Below are positions 7,192 to 13,447 of a stretch of 20,746 nt of DNA, piece by piece. Every line of letters begins with the position of its first letter. Positions within the stretch are counted from its first letter, which is position 1. Source of the DNA: an uncultured Actinomyces sp. (GTDB taxonomy: Bacteria > Actinomycetota > Actinomycetes > Actinomycetales > Actinomycetaceae); contig UWSI01000028.1 of the NCBI GenBank assembly GCA_900541895.1, positions 1 through 20,746 on the forward strand, given 5' to 3'. A model generated the notes under the pieces. It was given only the letters and a program-made list of their open reading frames with translations, was not told where the DNA came from and ran no database searches. The position numbers were made by a program, and so were the translations under genes.

Positions 7192-7509
7192 TCAGACCTC
7201 AACAGCGGTGCCCGTGGCGATTGCTGCGAGCATTCCGTTGTCAGATCCGGCGGTGAAGTAGTCGACATGCACGCCGACTACCGCGTTCGCACCCATCGCC
7301 TGCGCGCGCTGGCACATCTCGTTGATAGCAGTTTGTGAGGCCTCGAAGAGTTCCTCTTCATAGTTCGAGGCCCGCCCTCCAAAGAGGTTCGACAAGCCTG
7401 CACTAATATCTTTAAAGAGATTCACACCCGCGAACGTCTCTCCCGAAACAATTCCGTAGTAACGCTTAATGGGCGCACCTTCAAGGGTTGGGGTCGTGAC
7501 AGCAATCAT
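7192..7509 (-). CDS. YbjQ/UPF0145-family protein
   Basis: 105 residues from the ATG at 7509, preceded by AAAGGAG. The frame is open upstream, but that start is preferred because YbjQ proteins are about 105 residues and begin with a short hydrophobic beta strand, here MIAVTTPTLEG. The body has the family signs: IVSGETFAGVN, a long helix rich in Glu and Ala, and the MGANAVVGVHVDY segment (about 74-86). It is a small pentameric cytoplasmic protein family whose molecular role is not established; some members are linked to metal or stress contexts. It lies 91 nt upstream of the ferrochelatase-ChdC gene on the same strand, so co-transcription is possible. The divergent esterase starts 131 nt away. 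Confidence 0.85.
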   Translation of the reverse strand: MIAVTTPTLEGAPIKRYYGIVSGETFAGVNLFKDISAGLSNLFGGRASNYEEELFEASQTAINEMCQRAQAMGANAVVGVHVDYFTAGSDNGMLAAIATGTAVEV

Positions 7510-7640
7510 GGCAACTCCTTTGTCCAGTTGGTGACTCAATCCTATCCGCCTGTAGCGAAGGCCCATTCGCACCGCCACAGCCGCGGACCTAAAATTAACT
7601 ATATGAGGTCAATACGCACGAACTACACGGAACTTTATCA

Positions 7641-8687
7641 ATGAGCACTCCGACCTCACCCACCCCCAAAACCACGGAAGTGCCGGCGCGCCAGCTACGG
7701 CCTCGCGACCGCAGGCGAACAATCGCGCTTGCCGTGGGCATCTTAACGGCTGCAAGCGGCTTGGTCAGTGCAGCAGGATACGAGGCCTATCGCGCCTCGA
7801 CTCCCTCGCCCGCAGTTACCCACCACGAGAAGGCGGACGGCACAACGGTGATCATTCCTGCGGCCTCGGAGAATCCGATTCCCCTGCACGGGCGGATCGA
7901 CACCGTGGATTATCAGCAGGAATACCAGGGAGTGACCTATAAGAAGCAGGCGCTGGTGTACGTTCCTGCGACATACGTACAGGGGGTGCCGGCCAATATC
8001 GTGTACCTGACTCACGGGTGGACGAGTAGCGCGGAGGAGATGGCCGACGAGGTCTCGCCGGCGATTGATGACCTAGAGCGCAGTGGTGAACTCTCCCCGA
8101 CGATCGTTGTTTTTGCGACGTATTACCCTGATCGTTCTTTCGTGAATGACGATTTTGAAACGGATTATCAGCTCAATCGCTTCTTTGCGACCAGTGAGAT
8201 CGACACTCTAATTGACACAGTCGAGTCGCGTTACTCGACCTACGCGGACGGCGACACCTCAGATGAATCCTTAAAAGCTAGCCGTATGCACCGCGCTTTC
8301 GGCGGTTTTTCCATGGGCGGGATTACGGCCTGGGATGTTTTCGCCCTGAACCCGGATTATTTCTACGGTTATATGCCAATGGCCGGGGAGTCATGGATTG
8401 GCCGCGATCATGACGCTCCCCTACCCGAAATTGCCGACGAAGTCACTCAAGGAGTGCGCAGCCGCGACATGGGACCGCAGGATTTCCACATTATCGCCAG
8501 CGTTGGTTCAGACGATCCAGCGCTCGACGACATGAGTCCGCAGCTCGATGAGTTTTACCACGAGTATCCGACGCTGATGACTCCCCAGAGCCTGCAAGTG
8601 TGGATCGATGAGGACGGGACACACTCCCTTGCCTCGGTTTCGCGCCAACTCAGCCACGCTCTGCCGCTACTTTTCCCGCGCCAGTAG
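7641..8687 (+). CDS. Exported or membrane-anchored alpha/beta-hydrolase (putative esterase family)
   Basis: 348 residues. A basic N-terminus (RPRDRRR, 20-26) precedes one hydrophobic segment (about 27-46), a signal anchor or uncleaved signal; there is no lipobox cysteine. The catalytic domain is of the Fes/esterase-D type: oxyanion-side YLTHGWTSS (122-130), nucleophile elbow GGFSMGG with Ser224, and a histidine in WIDEDGTHSL (His328). An acid in SVGSDDPALDD (288-297) could complete the triad. Related enzymes are feruloyl and acetylxylan esterases and mycolyl-like hydrolases, so the substrate could be a surface polysaccharide or a dietary ester; this is inference. Only a weak GGAA precedes the ATG. 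It is monocistronic and convergent with the glycosyltransferase across a repeat-filled spacer. Confidence 0.85.
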   Translation: MSTPTSPTPKTTEVPARQLRPRDRRRTIALAVGILTAASGLVSAAGYEAYRASTPSPAVTHHEKADGTTVIIPAASENPIPLHGRIDTVDYQQEYQGVTYKKQALVYVPATYVQGVPANIVYLTHGWTSSAEEMADEVSPAIDDLERSGELSPTIVVFATYYPDRSFVNDDFETDYQLNRFFATSEIDTLIDTVESRYSTYADGDTSDESLKASRMHRAFGGFSMGGITAWDVFALNPDYFYGYMPMAGESWIGRDHDAPLPEIADEVTQGVRSRDMGPQDFHIIASVGSDDPALDDMSPQLDEFYHEYPTLMTPQSLQVWIDEDGTHSLASVSRQLSHALPLLFPRQ

Positions 8688-8827
8688 GGCCTTTCCCTCA
8701 GTTTTTCGGACCGCATTGAGTCCGGAGGATGCACAGGCCCTGCGTCCACTCACCCGGCGCTACTGGGAAGGATGGAAACTGTTAGGCCGGATCGTTGTTT
8801 ATAGGTGGAATTGCCGCCAGTAGACCA

Positions 8828-8903
8828 GATCGACACCACCCGGCGCGATTGGCACCACCCGGCGAGATCGACACCGCTAGGCGCGATTGACACCACTTGG
8901 ACG
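8828..8903. repeat. Four 19-bp tandem repeats
   Basis: Four head-to-tail units begin at 8828, 8847, 8866 and 8885 with approximate consensus GATYGACACCACCCGGCGC. Units 1 and 2 are nearly identical; units 3 and 4 vary in the middle. Period 19 does not keep a reading frame. The same core reappears inverted at 8937-8971. Confidence 0.8.
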
Positions 8904-8971
8904 CATCGCATACCCCAAAAATCGCTCGTTCAAAGCTCCAACTTGTGTCAATGGCTCCAAACGGTGCCAAT
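8886..8971. repeat. Nested inverted repeats facing the tandem array
   Basis: ATTGACACCACTTGGA (8886-8901) pairs at 14 of 16 positions with TCCAACTTGTGTCAAT (8937-8952). One unit further out, ATTGGCACC (8848-8856) is the exact complement of GGTGCCAAT (8963-8971). The array is therefore roughly symmetric about 8919. Placed between convergent genes, it could act as a two-way transcription stop. Confidence 0.7.
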
Positions 8972-8982
8972 GAGGCCCGAAT

Positions 8983-9041
8983 AGTGCAAACCCCTGACTC
9001 AAGAGTCCTAAACAGTGCAAACTCCTTGGCTCAAGATGCCT
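8983..9041. repeat. Two direct repeats next to the glycosyltransferase stop
   Basis: AGTGCAAAC occurs at 8983-8991 and 9014-9022 (offset 31), each followed by a related CTCAAGA-containing stretch and TCCT/GCCT. These look like diverged outer units of the same repeat family. Confidence 0.55.
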
Positions 9042-9044
9042 GGA

Positions 9045-10222
9045 TCAGTCATTCACGGGGCGCGCATCGAGTAATTTCTCGACCTCGCGGACAATCCGCT
9101 CAGTTCCGCCCAATTCCGACAGTTCGTCGCGTACCCCTCGGATCCCCGAGGTCAGGGCGGGCTCATCGACGAGGCGCAGCGCGGCCTCGGCAATAAGAGC
9201 GGGCTTGGGTGCGCGAACGCTCAGGCCACAGCGCGTGCGCTCGACGGCCTCGGCGTTGAATTGGCGTTCGAAAACACGCCCGGGCACGACGACTTGTGGG
9301 ACTTCATAAGCCAGTGCGTCCATCATCGAGTTTTGCCCACCGTGATGGACCATGACACGGGCGTGAGGGAGGAGCTCGCCAAAGTTGAGGCGAGGCGCGC
9401 AGGTCACCTCATGGCCCCCGACAACTTGTACAGCCTCGGGCACACCTGCGACGTAGACGTCGCAGCCAAGCGCGCTCGAAAGCTGGCGGCCAACTCGCAT
9501 GACAACTCCCGCGGGAACACTGCCCGAGCCGAGGTAGACGACCGCACAATCCCGATTAGCGCTGCGAACATCCATCTTCGGCACATCACCGAGAAAACCG
9601 CAGTAGATCGCCCGTTCCCCCGCCCGCGGTTCCAAGGTCGGGCAGCTCGGGATGAAGCGGCGTTTCATCCCCTCAAGAATCGAAAGCGACGAGGCCGGGA
9701 CGGGCATGCCCATCTCGCGCAGCAGGCGTCGAATTCCCGCTGATTTTCGCGGGTTTGAGGCGTAGGAGAGGGTCGTCGGCTGCGAGCCGCTGCCCACACA
9801 GGGAATTCCTTCGGCGCGAGCGGCGATCACCGCGGCCAAGTTGAATTCCGAGTAGACGACGTCGGGGCGCCAGCTGCGCATGAATTCACGGAGCTTATCA
9901 ACGACCACTCGGCTGTAGCGATAATCCAAAGACCCCGTTAACCACAGCACTTCTTCGAAACTATGAACGGGCTTGCGCCCATCAATCCCAGGCGAGAAGC
10001 CAGCGGGAAGGTGTGACGGGCGATGGCCTCGGGAAGGCCAAGTGGCGAAGGAACGGGAATTTCAAATGTCGAGGCGACCGGATTGGCACAGTTGCCGTCG
10101 TCTCCCCACGCGAGCGTGACCTCGTGGCCATGGCTGAGGAAAGCGCGGGAGATCTGTTGCGCACGCGACCACGGACCACCCATCTGCGAGCGGGCAAGCA
10201 TGGGGAGGACAAAGATTTTCAC
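9045..10222 (-). pseudogene. GT-B glycosyltransferase (MGT/GT1-like), disrupted by a 1-nt frameshift
   Basis: Two overlapping frames together make one glycosyltransferase. The first (10222 to 9938) starts at a GTG with MKIFVLPMLARSQMGGPWSR and a GHEVTLAWG strand, the N-terminal acceptor domain. The second (ending at 9045) carries the donor domain, with VVYLGSGSVPAG and VMVHHGGQNSMMDALAYEVP, the nucleotide-sugar signature, then FERQFNAEAVE. The frames join if the G3 at 9987-9989 (CTGGGATT on the coding strand) were G4: this gives SRLGIDGRKPVHSFEEVLWL, and the corrected gene is exactly 393 codons. It probably glycosylates a lipid, antibiotic or surface molecule. No Shine-Dalgarno; TAGCCT lies 6 nt before the GTG. 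It may be a true pseudogene, a phase-variable run, or a sequencing error. Confidence 0.8.
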
Positions 10223-10228
10223 GTCTTA

Positions 10229-10234
10229 AGGCTA
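10229..10234 (-). promoter_or_regulatory. -10 hexamer of a probable leaderless promoter (glycosyltransferase)
   Basis: TAGCCT on the minus strand, 6 nt (TAAGAC) before the GTG at 10222. No Shine-Dalgarno is present. Confidence 0.35.
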
Positions 10235-10254
10235 CGCCCGGAAGCATGGTCTTT

Positions 10255-10270
10255 TAGCCCCCGAGGGCTA
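10255..10270. other. Short perfect hairpin between GNAT and glycosyltransferase genes
   Basis: TAGCCC (10255-10260), a 4-nt loop and GGGCTA (10265-10270). On the minus strand it is followed by AAAAG rather than T residues, so it is not a classical terminator. Confidence 0.35.
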
Positions 10271-10285
10271 GCCGCCCTTGTAGCG

Positions 10286-10831
10286 CTACAGCTCCAGCCT
10301 CATGTACACGAGTTCTTGGTAGCCCGCAGACGCGGACCGATAGCCCCGAGGGTTGCGCCCGTATTCCTCGAACCCTGCGCGACGGTAAAGGGACACCGCC
10401 CGTTCGTTGTCCGCCACCACTTCGAGCTCAAGCTGGGTGTAGCCCGCCTGCCGAGCACAGTCAAGGCTCGCGTCCATCAGCATCCGCCCAATCCCCATCC
10501 CCCAGTACTCCTTGAGGATGCTGATCCCAAAACGCGCCCGGTGCACAACCTTGCGCCTACTGCGCACTGCTGAAACTCCCGCACTTCCAACGATGCGCCC
10601 GTCGATCACGGCAACGAGTTCAACCTCATTGCCACTGCGTTCTGTTTCTTCCAGGGAGCGGGCCTCTTGTTCATCGTCGGCGCTCTGCTCGTCCGGATAG
10701 GACAGTAAATAGTCAGTTTCCGCATGCGTGCGTTGCGTCGCCTCGCGCAGAACGCGAGCATCCGAGGCAACGGCATTCCTCACCAGGAGTTCCACCCCGC
10801 CCTTCAACACCACCATCTTGGCGTACCTCAT
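10286..10831 (-). CDS. GNAT-family N-acetyltransferase
   Basis: 181 residues from the ATG at 10831, which has GAAGGAG with a 7-nt spacer; the frame is open further upstream but without a ribosome-binding site. The acetyl-CoA-binding motif A is FGISILKEYWGMGIGRML (101-118), where the GMGIG loop holds the pyrophosphate. Motif B is NERAVSLYRRAGFEEYG (142-158). The layout (DGRIVGSAGV strand, long N-terminal helix, late LELEVVADN strand) is that of RimI/YhhY-like small acetyltransferases that modify amines on proteins or small molecules. The acceptor is not predictable. It is divergent from the macrodomain gene across an operator-like palindrome, and upstream of the broken glycosyltransferase. Confidence 0.85.
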   Translation of the reverse strand: MRYAKMVVLKGGVELLVRNAVASDARVLREATQRTHAETDYLLSYPDEQSADDEQEARSLEETERSGNEVELVAVIDGRIVGSAGVSAVRSRRKVVHRARFGISILKEYWGMGIGRMLMDASLDCARQAGYTQLELEVVADNERAVSLYRRAGFEEYGRNPRGYRSASAGYQELVYMRLEL

Positions 10832-10951
10832 TGTCGGACTCCTTCTCTGCCGAGGAATAAGCGCCAATTTCACGCTCAATGTTGCAATAGCAGTGTACGA
10901 GTGACACGCGCGAACGAGTCTGCAAGGAGCTTACTGACCCCACTGCAGATT

Positions 10952-10987
10952 GATTACCGCCAATTTATACCGCCACTGGCGGTAATC
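10952..10987. promoter_or_regulatory. Three-half-site palindromic operator in the GNAT/macrodomain divergent region
   Basis: GATTACCGCC (10952-10961) and GGCGGTAATC (10978-10987) form a perfect 10-bp inverted repeat. A third half-site, TACCGCC (10968-10974), pairs with GGCGGTA (10978-10984) as a compact palindrome with a 3-nt centre. Thus a regulator dimer could occupy the inner palindrome and a second molecule the outer half-site. It is about 120 bp upstream of the GNAT start and 75 bp upstream of the macrodomain -35. The regulator is unknown. Confidence 0.6.
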
Positions 10988-11061
10988 GGGCGATACTGAT
11001 GGCTGCCAGAGGGTAAAACCCATGCGTTATCCGGGGTCGCGTACATACTGCGCAAACAGCG

Positions 11062-11090
11062 TTAACCTATCACTGCAGCGGAACTACACT
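11062..11090 (+). promoter_or_regulatory. Promoter of the macrodomain operon
   Basis: TTAACC (11062-11067) and TACACT (11085-11090) are separated by 17 bp, a sigma-70-like promoter. Transcription would start near 11097, upstream of the AAAGGA Shine-Dalgarno (11113-11118), which rules out the earlier in-frame TTG at 11092 as start. Confidence 0.5.
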
Positions 11091-11124
11091 GTTGTCACCC
11101 CTCGTTTTTGGGAAAGGAATGCTG

Positions 11125-11913
11125 ATGTGGCCCAGTCGGAAACTTGAGCTGTTAACCCCACTGATTGCAGGACTGTGCGAGGAACGCGGGATGGAGGTGC
11201 CCGCACCGACGAGTGTCGATGAGATGTGGGAGCAGTTCCGCGCGCTGGTCAATACGCGCCCGCCCATGCCCGCCTCGCCGCAGTGGCTGGCTTTGCAGGA
11301 TCAGTTGCTCAGTGAGTTGATTGCCGGGGATGGCGTTATTTCCATTGACGAGGCCGAGGTCGCGCCCCTGCACCCCAATATTCGCCTGTGGCAGGGTGAC
11401 ATTACGAGGCTCGCGGCGGATGCGATTGTGAACGCAGCGAACTCAAAGATGCTGGGGTGTTGGGTGCCTGGGCATGCGTGCATTGATAATGCGATTCATA
11501 CTTTCGCCGGCGTCCAGTTGCGTTTGGAGTGCGCCCAGCTCATGGAGGAGCAGGGGCACGAGGAGCCGACAGGCCGGGCGAAGATTACGGGGGCGTATAA
11601 CTTGCCCTCGCAGCGCGTCATTCACACGGTCGGGCCGATTGTGCCAGCTGGCGAGAGTGCTGACATGTACCGTTTCGAGCTGATGAGCTCGTACCTGAAT
11701 TGCCTGGATTTGGCGCAGGAAAGCGGGATGGACTCGCTTGCGTTCTGTTGTATTTCGACGGGCGTTTTTGGCTACCCGAAGCAGGATGCTGCCGAGGTCG
11801 CGGTGGATGTGGTCAATCAGTGGCTCACTGCGACCCAGTCCCCCATGGTCGTTGTGTTTGATGTGTTCTCGGATGAGGACGAGGCGATTTATCGAAGGCT
11901 TTTGGGGTTCTAG
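11125..11913 (+). CDS. Zinc-dependent macrodomain protein-ADP-ribose hydrolase
   Basis: 262 residues from the ATG at 11125 (AAAGGA, 6-nt spacer); the ATG at 11119 overlaps the Shine-Dalgarno. An N-terminal helical extension (1-80) precedes the macrodomain: GDIT (91-94), IVNAANSKMLGC (101-112), and STGVFGYPKQDAAE (211-224) for the ADP-ribose phosphates and distal ribose. The insertion GCWVPGHACIDNAIH (111-125) has Cys112, His117 and Cys119, the zinc set of Zn-macrodomains. Such enzymes remove ADP-ribose from proteins and are classically encoded with a SirTM ADP-ribosyltransferase and a lipoylated GcvH-like carrier. Neither is present here; instead an uncharacterised gene follows 38 nt downstream. 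Function is well supported; the physiological target is unknown. Confidence 0.9.
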   Translation: MWPSRKLELLTPLIAGLCEERGMEVPAPTSVDEMWEQFRALVNTRPPMPASPQWLALQDQLLSELIAGDGVISIDEAEVAPLHPNIRLWQGDITRLAADAIVNAANSKMLGCWVPGHACIDNAIHTFAGVQLRLECAQLMEEQGHEEPTGRAKITGAYNLPSQRVIHTVGPIVPAGESADMYRFELMSSYLNCLDLAQESGMDSLAFCCISTGVFGYPKQDAAEVAVDVVNQWLTATQSPMVVVFDVFSDEDEAIYRRLLGF

Positions 11914-11951
11914 AGTTTTAGCACTCCAGGCACTTCAAAGGGCGGGCAAGC

Positions 11952-12716
11952 GTGGATAAGAAGGCTGTTCAGATTCTGAATCGCTTGATGGACGATCGGA
12001 AGAAGCATTCGGTGAGTGCTGAGGAGCTTGCTTATGCCCGGAAGATGGGGGTGGTTGTTGAGGATCACCCGATTACTCTCGATCAGGCGCTTGATGTCCT
12101 GGAACGATGCTTTGAGGCTGTGTCTTTAGAGGATGCAGCGCAGGCGTTCTTATATAGTTTGTCCTCGCGCGAGGTGGATTACCGCTATATTTTGGCGTCC
12201 TATGTGTATGCCCGCAGTTGGTTTTCTTTTGATCGAGGCCGGATTCAGGAGGTTCCGGGAAAGCTGACGGGCACCTTCTTTAACTGGGTGAAACACAGGG
12301 GCGGCGGCATCTGGGGAACGATCGGGAAGCCGATCTTTTACTTGGAGCAGTTCGCGCCGGTGGAGCGGCGGGCTGCGAGTGATGCCGATGTGGAGATTTT
12401 ACGGTCGATCTTGCAGCTAGCTGATTCCATGGAGGACGAGGCCAGCGGTGCAGCCTTGGCAACCGCTATCCGCACCGCGAAGTTGCTTCCCTGCAACCAG
12501 GCCGAGGCCGTTGGGATCGTTGAGACTCTAGGAATCTGCGGGATTTTAGATGCGCCAGGGCACCCCGGTTTTCTACATTCATTCACTCCCCCGCATGAGC
12601 GCGACACCGGGGACCTCAGGCAGAGCCTGTCCTACCCCTTGAACTGGTGGCGCGGGGCCGATGGCGTGAATTGGGAGAATGCGGCGGAGGTGTTTGGGGC
12701 CTCAGCCCGAAACTAA
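11952..12716 (+). CDS. Uncharacterised protein co-transcribed with the macrodomain gene
   Basis: 254 residues from a GTG at 11952, with AAAGGGCGGG upstream. It starts 38 nt after the macrodomain stop on the same strand, so an operon is likely. No catalytic motif is recognised. The sequence is soluble and mostly helical in its first half (QALDVLERCFEAVSLEDAAQ), with an aromatic stretch around residues 74-115 (VDYRYILASYVYARSWFSF). The C-terminus has a distinctive block: HPGFLHSFTPPHERD, then SYPLNWWRGADGVNWENAAE. I recall similar WWRG-DGVN endings in uncharacterised proteins of Gram-positive bacteria, but cannot name a family. Any link to ADP-ribose removal is inference from position. It is the last GC-rich gene before the AT-rich island. 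Confidence 0.8.
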   Translation: MDKKAVQILNRLMDDRKKHSVSAEELAYARKMGVVVEDHPITLDQALDVLERCFEAVSLEDAAQAFLYSLSSREVDYRYILASYVYARSWFSFDRGRIQEVPGKLTGTFFNWVKHRGGGIWGTIGKPIFYLEQFAPVERRAASDADVEILRSILQLADSMEDEASGAALATAIRTAKLLPCNQAEAVGIVETLGICGILDAPGHPGFLHSFTPPHERDTGDLRQSLSYPLNWWRGADGVNWENAAEVFGASARN

Positions 12717-13098
12717 AGCAGACTTTCTTCGTTTTTCTTGAGAAAGACCCGCCAAAATCGGAGTTTGCATGGAATTACGGAAAGAGCAGTGACAAACAGT
12801 TCTTCGAGAACGGCACAGATTTATACATAGAAAAACTGAGCGATAAGCACGCATTTACACCATCTACGTTCTTGCCAACCCAAGCATCGATAATACGTAG
12901 CCAGTCCCATAAACCCGAAGATGCGGGCCCACTCCATGCCAACGTCGCATATCAACTAGGAAAGATCGCGAAAACAAGCAGATGCAATGCCATTATGAAG
13001 ACACTCTGCTCACGAACGGGACCTTTGATCAAAGAGCCAATAGGAGATTCACCGGCTAGCAAGTCAAAAAATTACGCAATGAAGCTGCGCTTCAAAAC
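12717..13098. other. Gene-poor AT-rich stretch, left side of the island
   Basis: A plus-strand frame is open from inside the preceding gene to 13102, but it has no start with a ribosome-binding site of its own and no recognisable product. It may be a decayed gene end. CTTTCT/AGAAAG near 12722-12745 could form a weak hairpin after the uncharacterised gene. Confidence 0.4.
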
Positions 13099-13413
13099 TT
13101 AACCCTCGAGCTCACTAATGAAATCTTGAATCTGACGTCGCCGCTCATCGAAAGGCAGCTGGCTTTTGAACTCCTCAAGTTTCACTCGACGTCTCTCTAC
13201 GAACTCCGACAAAAAATCAGCATACCGCTGAGCCTTCTCACGAACCTCACCCGTCAGGCTCTCTTCGACGACGAAAGAATCCGACCTTATAACTACGCCA
13301 GGGTCCGGATTGGTAATCCATAACAAAAATTCAGAATACGACGAAGAATTCGACAAATCAAAGGCCGCCTTTTCAACCTCTAATATCACATTACCATCAG
13401 ACATTTTAATCAT
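13099..13413 (-). CDS. Small charged protein downstream of the TrlF-like ATPase
   Basis: 104 residues from the ATG at 13413, preceded by GGGGAG with a 5-nt spacer. It begins 34 nt after the ATPase stop on the same strand, so the two form one transcript. The first half is a mixed beta region (NVILEVEKAAFDLS, EFLLWITNPDPGVVIRSDSF). The second half, from about residue 53, is a highly charged helix (REKAQRYADFLSEFVERRR, KLEEFKSQLPFDERRRQIQD) that probably forms a coiled coil. I recognise no family. Its position suggests a dedicated partner, for example an adaptor, inhibitor or immunity-like component of the ATPase; this is inference. Its codon use is AT-rich like the ATPase. Confidence 0.72.
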   Translation of the reverse strand: MIKMSDGNVILEVEKAAFDLSNSSSYSEFLLWITNPDPGVVIRSDSFVVEESLTGEVREKAQRYADFLSEFVERRRVKLEEFKSQLPFDERRRQIQDFISELEG

Positions 13414-13447
13414 TAAAGCTCCCCAAAATTAAGCACATCACTAAGGT

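Larger units (their letters stand above)
8688..9044. other. Convergent spacer with nested repeats, no gene
   Basis: 357 bp between the convergent ends of the esterase and the glycosyltransferase. The first 140 bp contain CGGAC/GTCCG and GGGCCT/AGGCCC complementary pairs but no clear U-tract terminator. From 8828 on it is repeat array. I see no coding sequence with a ribosome-binding site on either strand. Confidence 0.6.

Noticed and set aside
7101..7268. 56-codon upstream extension of the ferrochelatase frame
   Set aside because: It overlaps the end of the YbjQ gene, has no ribosome-binding site and lacks similarity to ferrochelatase. The GTG at 7100 has a strong one.
8828..9041. Short-repeat array considered as a CRISPR
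   Set aside because: Units are 19 bp head-to-tail with no unique spacers and no cas genes nearby.
10255..10270. Hairpin TAGCCC/GGGCTA as a terminator of the GNAT gene
   Set aside because: It is followed by A residues, not T residues, on the minus strand.
12647..13102. Plus-strand frame of 151 codons overlapping the end of the 254-residue gene
   Set aside because: The start lies inside a well-supported gene in another frame, there is no ribosome-binding site at the island boundary, and the product matches nothing known. Kept only as possible decayed DNA.
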